A stretch of DNA of 64,000 nt from assembly GCA_038749025.1 (NCBI GenBank), contig JBCDIL010000014.1:1-64000 (forward strand), written 5' to 3'. The notes under the pieces are model-generated. The model made no database searches and was not told where the DNA came from. It worked only from the letters and a program-made list of their open reading frames with translations. The DNA comes from JBCAXA01 sp038749025 (lineage in GTDB: Bacteria > Pseudomonadota > Gammaproteobacteria > Steroidobacterales > Woeseiaceae). This document shows, one piece after another, positions 7,729 through 15,581 of this stretch; positions within the stretch are counted from its first letter, which is position 1, and each line of letters begins with the position of its first letter. Position numbers and translations under genes: made by a program.

Positions 7729-9534
7729 GTGTCGCTGCCGATTGCGTATAGCGTCGCCTGCCACCGCCCAAGCGCGCACCTGCTCGACGTTACGCTAACG
7801 ATCGAGGCCCCCAATAAAGACGGCCAACGCTTGCGCATGCCGGCCTGGATACCGGGCAGCTACATGATTCGCGACTACGCGCGCCATGTGGTGCGGCTTT
7901 CCGCCAGTTGCGGCAACGATGCGCTCGACGTCCAACGCGACGACAAATCCACATGGCGTATCGCGCCGTGCGATGGCCCGCTGCAAGTGCGCTACCAGGT
8001 CTACGCCTGGGACGAGTCGGTCCGCGGCGCCCACGTCGCAAATACACATATGTATTTCAATGGGCCGTGCGTCTTTCTCGAGGCGCTCGATATCGCGCCA
8101 GCGCACATCGCCGTTGAAATCCGCCGCCCCGATATTCCGGAAGCCGCCGCTTGGCAACTGGCCACCTCGATGCGCCCGCGCGCCGTCGACGCCAATGGAT
8201 TCGGCCATTACCAAGCGGACGACTACCAAGACCTGATCGATCACCCGGTCGATTGCGGCGCGCTCGACGACGTCGCGTTCGTTGTGCGCGACATCCCGCA
8301 CCGGTTTTGCATTCGCGGCGCGCGCGAGTTCAGCCGCGAGCGCTTACGCCAAGACGTCACGAAAATCGCCGAAGCCCACCACGACCTGCTCGGCACACCA
8401 GTCGACTTAGACCGCTACGTGTTCCTAGCAACGGCGACGGCAAACGGCTACGGCGGTCTGGAACATTTGTACGGTTCATCGCTCGCCATAACGCGCTCGG
8501 CGCTACCGACCGACGAAGCCGGCCCACCCGAAGATGCCTACCGCACGTTACTCGGCCTCATCAGCCACGAGTATTTCCACTTGTGGAACGTAAAACGGAT
8601 GCGCCCGGCCGTACTGACGCCATACCCGCTCGAAGCCGAAGTCCACACCGGTTTGCTGTGGGTCTTCGAGGGCATTACCTCGTACTACGACGACCTCGCG
8701 ATGGTGCGCGCCGGCGTTATCGACGAAGCGTCGTACTTGGAACTCCTCAGCAAACAAATCACTCGCGTCTGGCGCGTACCGGGCAGGGCGGTGCAGTCGC
8801 TCGCCGATTCAAGCTTCGATGCGTGGACCAAGCTCTACAAGCGCAACGAAAACTCGCCGAACGCGACGGTGAGCTACTACACGAAAGGCTCATTGGTCGC
8901 GCTAGCACTCGACTTAGAACTTCGCCGCGCTGGCAACGGCTTAACGCTCGACCACGTGATGCGCGAAGCGTGGAAGCGCTACGGAGAGACCGGCACTGGC
9001 ATGCCCGAACGCGGCCTCGAAGCTCTGGTCGGCGAGTTAGCCGACGACGACATGAGCGAGTTCTTCGAGCGTTACGTGCACGGCACCGAAGACCCACCGC
9101 TGCAAGAGCTGCTCGCAACGATGGGCGTCGACATGAATCTTCGCCAACAATCGGGCGCCAGCGACATGGGCGGCAAAGCCGCCGACAACGACGCGGCAGC
9201 GCCATGGCTAGGCGTAACAGCGGCCAAAGGCGCCGACAGCATCAGCATCACCGGCATCGTCTCGTTCAGCCCCGCAGAGTCCGCCGGACTCTCAGCCGGC
9301 GATCAACTGATCGCACTCGATGGCCTGAAGCTCCACGCCGGCAGCTGGGACACGCTGATCAAAAGCTACACCATCGGCGACCGCGCCCGCGTCAGCTACT
9401 TCCGCGGCGACGTGCTCGCCGAAACCGACATCGTGTTCGGCGATGCGCCGGCCGACACCTGCTACCTAACGCCATCGGCCGACCCATTAACGGCGCGGCG
9501 GCGCCAGCGCTGGCTCGCCGCTCCGGCCGATTGA
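7729..9534 (+). CDS. M61-family glycyl aminopeptidase-like zinc peptidase with PDZ domain
   Basis: A 601-residue M61 metallopeptidase. The N-terminal beta domain (residues 1-170) includes PAWIPGSYMIRDYARH. The thermolysin-like catalytic domain has HEYFH at 280-284, followed by WNVKRMRP, and the third zinc ligand Glu314 in WVFEGITSYY. A PDZ domain lies at about residues 480-570 (GIVSFSPAESAGLSAGDQLI). No signal peptide is visible, so it is probably cytoplasmic. It starts with GTG, with CCGGAG upstream. Its TGA overlaps the ATG of the next gene. Family members release N-terminal Gly or Ala; the true substrates here are unknown. Confidence 0.92.
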   Translation: MSLPIAYSVACHRPSAHLLDVTLTIEAPNKDGQRLRMPAWIPGSYMIRDYARHVVRLSASCGNDALDVQRDDKSTWRIAPCDGPLQVRYQVYAWDESVRGAHVANTHMYFNGPCVFLEALDIAPAHIAVEIRRPDIPEAAAWQLATSMRPRAVDANGFGHYQADDYQDLIDHPVDCGALDDVAFVVRDIPHRFCIRGAREFSRERLRQDVTKIAEAHHDLLGTPVDLDRYVFLATATANGYGGLEHLYGSSLAITRSALPTDEAGPPEDAYRTLLGLISHEYFHLWNVKRMRPAVLTPYPLEAEVHTGLLWVFEGITSYYDDLAMVRAGVIDEASYLELLSKQITRVWRVPGRAVQSLADSSFDAWTKLYKRNENSPNATVSYYTKGSLVALALDLELRRAGNGLTLDHVMREAWKRYGETGTGMPERGLEALVGELADDDMSEFFERYVHGTEDPPLQELLATMGVDMNLRQQSGASDMGGKAADNDAAAPWLGVTAAKGADSISITGIVSFSPAESAGLSAGDQLIALDGLKLHAGSWDTLIKSYTIGDRARVSYFRGDVLAETDIVFGDAPADTCYLTPSADPLTARRRQRWLAAPAD

Positions 9535-10559
9535 TGCGCGCCGTCGTTGCGACGGGCGTGCTGCTCGCCAGTGCCGCCCTGGCCGATGCCGTGCCGCCGT
9601 TGCCGGAAGGCATTAGCAACAACGCGGTCGCGACCGTAACAGTCGGCGACGACAAGTACCTGTTCTCGTTCGCCGGCATCGGCGGCGATTACACGCACCG
9701 ATCGATTCACGCACGAGCGTATCGCTACCGTGATGGCGACACCGACTGGCAACGCATTGACGACGTACCCGGTGGCGTCGGTCGACTAGCGGCGAGTGCG
9801 GTAACAGTCGCCGGTACGGTCTACTTCTTCGGCGGCTACGAAGTCAAAGCCGACGACAGCGAACGCTCGCTACCCGACGTTTACGCGATTGATCCGGCGA
9901 CCGCCCGCTACACCCGCCGCGCCGACATGCCAGTGCCGGTCGACGATGCCGTCGCGCTCGTTTACGCCGACCGCTATATCTACCTGGTCAGCGGCTGGCA
10001 CGACGTCGGCAACGTGAATCTCACTCAGCGCTACGACACACAAACCGACACGTGGGAACAAGCCACCCCATGGCCTGGGCCACCGGTGTTCGGCCATGTC
10101 GGCGCCATCGCCGGCACCACACTGGTTGTTTGCGACGGCGTCACCATCGACAACAACACGTTGCCGCGCCGCTTCGTCATGTCGAACGCTTGCTACCGCG
10201 GCGACATCGACCCAGATGACACGCGCCGCATCAACTGGCGGCAACTACCGCCACACCCCGGCGTGGCGTGCTACCGCGCGACAGCGTACGCGGACGGTAG
10301 CCGCCTGCTCTTCGCCGGCGGCGCCGACAACCCGTACAACTACACCGGTATCGGCTACAACGACATACCGGCCGAGCCGTGCGAACACCGCTACAGTTTC
10401 ACGGTAGAGTCTGGCCGCTGGCTCCGCGAGCGCCGCGACGACAACGCCACGATGGATCACCGCGCACTGATTAACTGGCGAGACGACTGGATCGTCATCG
10501 GCGGCATGCGGTCGCCGGAGAACGCCGAAGCGGCCGTGCGCCGCCTGCCGGCGTGGTAA
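9534..10559 (+). CDS. Exported kelch-type beta-propeller, NanM-like
   Basis: 341 residues from an ATG that overlaps the stop of the M61 gene. A signal peptide (MRAVVATGVLLASAALADA) directs export. Repeated kelch blades are visible: VAGTVYFFGGYE, DRYIYLVSGWHD, AGTTLVVCDG, GSRLLFAGGADN and DDWIVIGGMRSP. The layout recalls N-acetylneuraminate mutarotase (NanM), but no sialic-acid genes adjoin, so an enzymatic role is not assured. The last bases overlap the GTG of the transporter gene by 7, continuing a tightly coupled three-gene chain. Confidence 0.82.
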   Translation: MRAVVATGVLLASAALADAVPPLPEGISNNAVATVTVGDDKYLFSFAGIGGDYTHRSIHARAYRYRDGDTDWQRIDDVPGGVGRLAASAVTVAGTVYFFGGYEVKADDSERSLPDVYAIDPATARYTRRADMPVPVDDAVALVYADRYIYLVSGWHDVGNVNLTQRYDTQTDTWEQATPWPGPPVFGHVGAIAGTTLVVCDGVTIDNNTLPRRFVMSNACYRGDIDPDDTRRINWRQLPPHPGVACYRATAYADGSRLLFAGGADNPYNYTGIGYNDIPAEPCEHRYSFTVESGRWLRERRDDNATMDHRALINWRDDWIVIGGMRSPENAEAAVRRLPAW

Positions 10560-11443
10560 CCGACTTCTCAGAGAACACAGCACGCTGGCGCGTGATGGCC
10601 GGCGTTGTTTGCATTAGCTTCTCGCCGATCTTCGTAGCGCTCGCCGACGTTGCGCCAACGACCAGCGCGTTCTACCGCGTCGCGATCGGCGGCGGAGCGT
10701 TGTTGCTCTTACTACTGGCGCTCCGCCGTAAACCCGGCTTCTCGTTAGCCGTTTACGCCGGCTTGTTACTCACCGGCGTTTGGTTCACGGCGGACCTCTG
10801 GTTTTGGCACCGCAGTATTCGCGATATTGGTCCTGGCCTATCGACACTGCTCGCGAGTTTGCAGGTCTGCTTCGTTACGCTGATCGGTTGGTTGGTGTTA
10901 CGCGAGCGTGTGACGCTGCGACAACTCATTGCGATACCGCTCGCGTTACTCGGCCTGGCGTTAATCGTCGGCATCGACTGGAACGCGTTACCGGCCGACT
11001 ACCGCCGCGGCGTCATCTTCGGCGTGCTAACCGGCTTAAGCTACGCGCTGTACTTGTTAACGCTGCGGCGCGTAACAGCCGCAACACGCTCCGGCATACC
11101 GATGGCCGAGATCGCGATCATGTCGCTGGTGAGCGCCGTGTTCCTCGCCGGCATCGCCGGCGGCGAGGGCGAGAGCTTGGCCGTCACCGACACAGCAGCC
11201 ATCGGTTGGCTAGTCGCTTACGGTGTCTTGGCACACGTACTCGGCTGGCTGCTGATCGCGAGCGGCATCGCGCAAGTCTCACCGGCCGTGTTCGGCTTGT
11301 CGCTGCTAGCGCAACCGGTACTCACCTACATCTGGGATATCTTGATCTTCGGCCGCAGCGTCGGACTCATCGAGTTTGTTGGCGGCGCGATCACGCTCGC
11401 GGCTGTGTTCATCGGCGGCGCGTCACGACCCGACCCGGCGTAA
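10553..11443 (+). CDS. DMT-superfamily (EamA) transporter
   Basis: A 296-residue inner-membrane protein with ten predicted helices arranged as two five-helix EamA repeats (residues 12-143 and 155-288). The typical ending of each repeat is seen in GWLVLRERVTLRQLIAIPLA and in the GRSVGLIEFVGGAIT region. Such proteins export or import small metabolites or amino acids; the substrate cannot be read from sequence. The start is GTG inside the end of the kelch gene, so translation is probably coupled. Confidence 0.88.
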   Translation: MVTDFSENTARWRVMAGVVCISFSPIFVALADVAPTTSAFYRVAIGGGALLLLLLALRRKPGFSLAVYAGLLLTGVWFTADLWFWHRSIRDIGPGLSTLLASLQVCFVTLIGWLVLRERVTLRQLIAIPLALLGLALIVGIDWNALPADYRRGVIFGVLTGLSYALYLLTLRRVTAATRSGIPMAEIAIMSLVSAVFLAGIAGGEGESLAVTDTAAIGWLVAYGVLAHVLGWLLIASGIAQVSPAVFGLSLLAQPVLTYIWDILIFGRSVGLIEFVGGAITLAAVFIGGASRPDPA

Positions 11444-11464
11444 CGGCTGTGCTAGTCTCAAGCC

Positions 11465-11668
11465 ATGCGCATCACCAAAGCACACATCGACGCGCTGACC
11501 GTTAACGAACGGCTCGACCTGATTGCCCTTATCTGGGACTCGATAGCGGAACGCCCGGAAGCAAAGCTTGGCGACACCAGCGACACCGTCGCCGCGATAC
11601 GGGCGGCACTTCAGACTGAACGCGACGCTCAACACACACCGAGCGCGGCCAAGACGCAGCGCGACTGA
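11465..11668 (+). CDS. Orphan addiction-module (PF09720-like) small protein
   Basis: A 67-residue protein whose start, ALTVNERLDLIALIWDSIAE, matches the LxxxERLxLIxxLWDSI signature of the putative addiction-module/unstable-antitoxin family, usually paired with a RelE/ParE-type toxin. No toxin gene follows: only a 60-base gap and then plsY. The second half is Ala/Thr-rich and poorly conserved. It starts 21 bases after the transporter gene, with no clear ribosome-binding site. It may be a solitary antitoxin, a regulator, or a leftover of a lost pair. Confidence 0.65.
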   Translation: MRITKAHIDALTVNERLDLIALIWDSIAERPEAKLGDTSDTVAAIRAALQTERDAQHTPSAAKTQRD

Positions 11669-11728
11669 GTAACCGCCACTGGCGAGGCCGGTGCTACAAT
11701 TAGCGTTGTTCCACCGCCAACGTTTCGC

Positions 11729-12349
11729 GTGCTCGAACTCATCGCCAAAGTTGTTATTGCCTACCTCGTCGGGTCCATCAGCGGGTCGCTGCTGCTCGGC
11801 CGCCTGAAAGGCATTGATATCCGCGAGCACGGCAGCGGCAACGCCGGTGGCACCAACGCGATGCGCACGCTCGGCGTTGCGTTCGCGATTGGCGTCATCA
11901 TTATCGATATCGGTAAAGGCTGGCTCGCCGGCGCTGTTATCGGCCCTTACAACGCTGGCGACGCGCGCGACATTTTCCTCTGCGGCGCGGCCGCCGTTAT
12001 CGGCCACTGCTACCCGATCTACCACGGCTTTCGGGGTGGCAAAGGCGCGGCAACATTGGTCGGCGTGTTCGCTGCCGTGCACTGGCCGATGATTCTGCCG
12101 GTGTTCCTCGCCTGGCTCGTCGTCGTTGTCGTTACCGGCTTCGTCGGCCTCGCGACCATTACGGCCGGTTTCGCGGCGCTCGTCTATACGTTAGTAACCG
12201 GTCAACCGGCGATGGAAGGTGCCGTTTGGTTCTTCGGCGCGATGGCCGTGTTCGTCTTGTACACGCACCGCGCCAACATCAGCCGCATGCTCGCTGGTAA
12301 CGAAAACCGCGCGAGCCGGTTGTGGCTCTTCAAACCCCGCACGCGATGA
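11729..12349 (+). CDS. plsY: Glycerol-3-phosphate acyltransferase PlsY
   Basis: PlsY transfers the acyl group from acyl-phosphate to glycerol-3-phosphate, the first committed step of phospholipid synthesis at the inner membrane. The 206-residue length is normal. Family motifs are present: YLVGSISGSLLLGRL, GSGNAGGTNAMRTLG (usually GNPGATN) and GHCYPIYHGFRGGKGAAT, with several membrane helices between. Translation probably begins at GTG 11729 without a strong ribosome-binding site. Its TGA overlaps the ATG of birA (ATGA), so the two are coupled. Confidence 0.95.
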   Translation: MLELIAKVVIAYLVGSISGSLLLGRLKGIDIREHGSGNAGGTNAMRTLGVAFAIGVIIIDIGKGWLAGAVIGPYNAGDARDIFLCGAAAVIGHCYPIYHGFRGGKGAATLVGVFAAVHWPMILPVFLAWLVVVVVTGFVGLATITAGFAALVYTLVTGQPAMEGAVWFFGAMAVFVLYTHRANISRMLAGNENRASRLWLFKPRTR

Positions 12350-13146
12350 CCACCGCCCCAAGCGCTGAACGCATACGCGACGCATTGAGCGACGCGCTTA
12401 AGGCCAAGCTCATCGCGCTCGATTGCTACGCCGCGATTGGTTCAACCAACGACGAGCTAATGGCCGCACCGGTACCGGCGCCGGGCGAAGTACGCGTCGC
12501 CATCGCCGACCACCAAACCGCCGGCCGCGGCCGGAGCGGCAAAACCTGGCACTTACCGCCCGGGGCAGGCCTCTGCCTATCGTTCGCGACAACGCTCCCA
12601 GTCGATGCCGCACGCATCGCACCCCTCACACTCAGCGTCGGCGTCGCACTAACGAACGCACTCCGCGCGCTCGGCGCCGACGCGATGATCAAATGGCCGA
12701 ACGACTTGGTCCACGACGGCCATAAGCTCGGCGGCATTCTCGTTGAGCGGCGCAACTACCCGGAAGGCTCAAGCATCGTTATCGGCGTGGGCCTTAACGT
12801 GCAACTACCACCAGGCTTCGGTGACAACTTCGATCAACCGGCCGCGTTACCGCCCGGTGATATCACAACCGCCGTCGGCAACAGGATCGACCGCGATATG
12901 CTCGCCGCCAGCGTTTCCAACGCCTTGCACGAAGCGTGCGTCGCCTACGCCAAAACCGCGCGACCCCCATCCCCCGACGACTGGGCACCGATCGATTTTC
13001 TGCAAGGCCGCCGCATCACCGTCGAATCGCCCGGCAAAGCGCTAACAGGCACCGCCCAAGGCATCGCCGCCAGCGGCGCGCTCTGCGTCAGCGACGACTC
13101 GGGCAAAACTAAAACCGCCGACTCCGGCAGCGTACGCCTGCTATGA
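12346..13146 (+). CDS. birA: Biotin--[acetyl-CoA-carboxylase] ligase
   Basis: A 266-residue biotin protein ligase that attaches biotin, via biotinyl-AMP, to the BCCP subunit of acetyl-CoA carboxylase. The biotin/ATP loop GRGRSGKTWH is present, with KWPNDLV, KLGGILVE and GVGLNVQLP, then a small C-terminal SH3-like domain. The N-terminal helix-turn-helix of E. coli BirA is absent, so this is a monofunctional class I ligase, not a repressor. The ATG overlaps the plsY stop, and its own TGA overlaps the coaX start. Confidence 0.95.
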   Translation: MTTAPSAERIRDALSDALKAKLIALDCYAAIGSTNDELMAAPVPAPGEVRVAIADHQTAGRGRSGKTWHLPPGAGLCLSFATTLPVDAARIAPLTLSVGVALTNALRALGADAMIKWPNDLVHDGHKLGGILVERRNYPEGSSIVIGVGLNVQLPPGFGDNFDQPAALPPGDITTAVGNRIDRDMLAASVSNALHEACVAYAKTARPPSPDDWAPIDFLQGRRITVESPGKALTGTAQGIAASGALCVSDDSGKTKTADSGSVRLL

Positions 13147-13907
13147 CGCTACTCATCGACATCGGCAACTCACGGATCAAGTGGGCGCGCGCTCACGACA
13201 ACGGCCCGCGCGACATCCGCGCCGTCGACTACCGCGACGACGTGGCCGCAGCGCTCGCCAGCATCAGCGACGACGTTGATTCATCCACGACAGAAGCCAT
13301 CGGCGCCTCAGTCGGCCCCGTCGACGTACGCGATGCGCTCACCGACATCCTCGCCAAGCGCGGCGTCGAGACACGCTGGCTCGCCGTTACCCGCGAAGCG
13401 CTCGGCGTCACCTGCGGTTACCGCGATACCGAACGCCTCGGCGTCGACCGCTGGGTCGCAACGCTCGCCGGTTTCCAACGCGCCGACGGCGCCGCCTTGG
13501 TCGCCCAAGTCGGCACCGCCGCGACCATCGACGCCGTTACGGCAAACGGCCAACACCTAGGCGGCATGATCCTGCCTGGCTTAGGCCTAATGGCAACGGC
13601 CTTGTACGGCAAAACGGCCCGCATCCGCGCCGGCGCCGATGCACTGGTCGACCCGACCAACCGACTCGAGTTTTTTGGCGACGATACCGATCTCGCTGTA
13701 CAAAACGGTTGCTTACTCGCCGTAACGGCCGCCATCGAAGCGGCCTACGAAGCACTCGCAAACAACGGCGAAACCCCACGCGTATTCCTAGCCGGCGGCG
13801 CCTCAGCCGCCGTCGCGCAGCAACTCACGATAGACTTCGACCATGAACCAGCCCTGGTGCTGGACGGTATTCGCCGGCTCGGCCTAGGGGAGGGCATGCA
13901 TGCGTAA
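13143..13907 (+). CDS. coaX: Type III pantothenate kinase CoaX
   Basis: CoaX phosphorylates pantothenate, the first step of coenzyme A synthesis. The 254-residue protein has the ASKHA-fold phosphate-1 motif LLIDIGNSRIKWA at the N-terminus, then ERLGVDRWVATLAGF and a DAVTANGQHLGGMILPGL segment, with AGGASAAVAQQL near the end. The gene sits where many gammaproteobacteria carry coaA (birA-coaA-thrU), a type replacement known in the class. The ATG overlaps the birA stop, and its 3' end overlaps the SPOR gene by 8 bases. Confidence 0.95.
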   Translation: MTLLIDIGNSRIKWARAHDNGPRDIRAVDYRDDVAAALASISDDVDSSTTEAIGASVGPVDVRDALTDILAKRGVETRWLAVTREALGVTCGYRDTERLGVDRWVATLAGFQRADGAALVAQVGTAATIDAVTANGQHLGGMILPGLGLMATALYGKTARIRAGADALVDPTNRLEFFGDDTDLAVQNGCLLAVTAAIEAAYEALANNGETPRVFLAGGASAAVAQQLTIDFDHEPALVLDGIRRLGLGEGMHA

Positions 13908-14550
13908 TTTTGTTCTGCTGCTCGTGCTCGCGAACGTCGTGTTCTTTTTGTACGCGCAATACGTGGAGCAACCGAGCGTTGACACCGGCATCGTGCTCCG
14001 TACCGAGGCCGAGCTAACGCCCGAGGCCGAGTTGTACGAGCCACCACCGGAGCCGGTGCCCGCTTGTTACCGCCTCGGCTATTTCGAGTCGACCGATGCG
14101 GCGGAAGCGGCGATTCGCTCCATCGACGGCTTACCGGATAACTGGCAAGTCGCCGAGGCCACGCAATCGATCTTCGTCGGCTTTTGGGTGCAAGTGGTTA
14201 ACCTTCGCACCGAGAGCGAAGCACGCACCTACCAGACACGTTTGCAAAACGGCGGCGTGGAAGAGAGCTACCGCACCGGCGATGCCAACGAGGGCTACAC
14301 GCTCTCGCTCGGGCTTTTCAGTGAACGCGACCGCGCCGAGCGCGTTCTGAAACAAGCGACGGATCTGAACGTACCGGCCACGATCATCGAGCGATACCGC
14401 CCCGAGCCCGGTGCTGTCGTCACGATCGAGCTACTCAACCCAGCCGTGCTCGATGCGCTAGTGGCCGGCAGCGAGTCGCTAACGGTAAGCGACTGCGCTG
14501 CCAGCGACGAGGAAGACGCAGACTCAGAAGCGGTAGCTGATCCCGAGTGA
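13900..14550 (+). CDS. SPOR-domain inner-membrane protein
   Basis: A 216-residue protein with an N-terminal membrane anchor (residues 3-21, FVLLLVLANVVFFLYAQYV), a Glu/Pro-rich linker and a SPOR-like region near residues 85-155 (FVGFWVQVVNLRTESEARTY, YTLSLGLFSERDRAERVL). SPOR domains bind denuded septal peptidoglycan, suggesting a role at the division site. It overlaps coaX by 8 bases and completes the plsY-birA-coaX unit. Its last 27 bases overlap, tail to tail, the outer-membrane barrel gene on the other strand. Confidence 0.85.
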   Translation: MRNFVLLLVLANVVFFLYAQYVEQPSVDTGIVLRTEAELTPEAELYEPPPEPVPACYRLGYFESTDAAEAAIRSIDGLPDNWQVAEATQSIFVGFWVQVVNLRTESEARTYQTRLQNGGVEESYRTGDANEGYTLSLGLFSERDRAERVLKQATDLNVPATIIERYRPEPGAVVTIELLNPAVLDALVAGSESLTVSDCAASDEEDADSEAVADPE

Positions 14551-15087
14551 GATAAAGCTCACGCGGTCGGTGTCTTCCACATCGAACCACTCGAACTCAC
14601 CGCGAACGGCGAGGTTGTCGCCGATGTCGACCTCAGCACCGATACCGAGCGCCAAGTCCGTGCCATCTTCATCGCGACGGAACCGCTGCGGCACGTTGAA
14701 CGTGTCTTCCAGTAACGCCTCGGTTTCGGCTTCCCAGAAAATTACACCGGCTTTGCCATACAGGTTTAGCGGACCAACCGGCAGCTTCAGCACACCGAAC
14801 GCATCGACACCGGCAATCTCGGCATCAAAGTTCGTCGCAATCGGCGGCAACACAAAGAGCTCCGAGTACCGGCCGAGATCGGTGTAGCCAATCTCAATGG
14901 CGAACATGTCGCCCAGCGGTATACCGGCATGCACCGACCACCCGGTGTCGTCCGAATCGATCGTGATGTCGGTGTTATCGATATCGAGCGCGACGGAACC
15001 CGCCGAACCCCCAATGTAAAAGCTATCGGCAAAAGCGCTCGACGCGACAAGCGCGAGCGGTAAGAGCGCCAAGTGTTTGCGTTGCAT
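14524..15087 (-). CDS. Outer-membrane beta-barrel protein
   Basis: 187 residues from ATG 15085-15087, which follows AGGGAGTC and opens a clear signal peptide (MQRKHLALLPLALVASSAFA). The mature protein, about 168 residues, has alternating beta strands such as FYIGGSAGSVALDI, FAIEIGYTDLGRY and LNLYGKAGVIFWEAE. It ends in the aromatic LGISYRF signature of BAM substrates. It resembles the eight-stranded OmpA/OmpX-like barrels. The frame is open 40 codons further upstream, but that part lacks coding character. It converges on and overlaps the SPOR gene by 27 bases. Confidence 0.88.
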   Translation of the reverse strand: MQRKHLALLPLALVASSAFADSFYIGGSAGSVALDIDNTDITIDSDDTGWSVHAGIPLGDMFAIEIGYTDLGRYSELFVLPPIATNFDAEIAGVDAFGVLKLPVGPLNLYGKAGVIFWEAETEALLEDTFNVPQRFRRDEDGTDLALGIGAEVDIGDNLAVRGEFEWFDVEDTDRVSFISLGISYRF

Positions 15088-15295
15088 CGAAAGACTCCCT
15101 GACCACACGGGTCGTTGAATAAACGTGTGAGCGGGAGAGTCGCCCGATGCGGCTGAAAGGAGGCTGAACGGGGCGTTTAGGTGTGTGGTTAATGCGTCGG
15201 ATGTCACACGGGTGCCTCAGTAGCTAGGCCAAGCGGTTCGGCAATCGATTAGTCTGGATTGGCGTCTCGCTGCGGCCTATAATTTGGCACTTGGA

Positions 15296-15371
15296 GCCGG
15301 CATAGCTCAGCTGGTAGAGCAACTGATTTGTAATCAGTAGGTCCGCGGTTCGAATCCGTGTGCCGGCACCA
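15296..15371 (+). tRNA. tRNA-Thr (anticodon TGT)
   Basis: A complete cloverleaf: acceptor GCCGGCA/TGCCGGC, D arm GCTC..GAGC, anticodon stem ACTGA/TCAGT with loop TTTGTAA (anticodon TGT, reading ACA), T arm CGCGG-TTCGAAT-CCGTG, and an encoded CCA. It corresponds in identity and position to E. coli thrU, which follows birA-coaA. The tyrU-glyT-thrT-tuf genes that normally follow are absent here; a tRNA fragment and a low-GC islet come instead. Confidence 0.97.
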
Positions 15372-15422
15372 TCGAACACCTGATCAAAACCATATCTTGT
15401 TGTGCCGGTTTTGGATGTTACC

Positions 15423-15477
15423 GAGTACTTGGCTACGAACCAGGCGGTCGGAGGTTCGAGTCCTTCCGGGCGCGCCA
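15423..15477 (+). pseudogene. 3' fragment of tRNA-Arg (anticodon ACG)
   Basis: The sequence runs from the 3' half of the D arm (GAGTAC) through an anticodon stem CTTGG/CCAGG with loop CTACGAA (ACG), a T arm GGAGG-TTCGAGT-CCTTC and the acceptor strand CGGGCGC with discriminator G and CCA. The 5' acceptor strand and D-stem half are missing, so it cannot fold as a tRNA. Such 3' fragments are the usual footprint of tRNA-targeting integrases or of a recombination break. Low-GC accessory genes start just after it. Confidence 0.8.
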
Positions 15478-15484
15478 AAAAAGT

Positions 15485-15522
15485 AAAAAGGGCCAGTTGC
15501 TTACGAGTGACTGACCCTTTTT
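15485..15522 (+). terminator. Rho-independent terminator-like hairpin
   Basis: AAAAAGGG-C-CAGT pairs with ACTG-A-CCCTTTTT around a 12-base loop, with a single mismatch and a terminal T-run. It directly follows the tRNA-Arg fragment, so it may be the original terminator of that tRNA carried along with it. It would also stop transcripts from tRNA-Thr before the PIN gene, which is read from the opposite strand. Confidence 0.75.
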
Positions 15523-15581
15523 CATTTTGAAGCACTGTCCCATAGATCGGGATTAGTCCCATAGATGAGCGCATTGACGCG

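Noticed and set aside
8151..9533. Long in-frame extension upstream of the kelch protein
   Set aside because: It overlaps the M61 peptidase in another frame and is Arg-rich; the real start is ATG 9534 with a signal peptide.
15224..15574. A 116-codon minus-strand frame across the tRNA region
   Set aside because: It is the antisense of tRNA-Thr and the tRNA-Arg fragment; its TRIRTADLLITNQLLYQLSY-like translation is the well-known spurious product of tRNA genes.
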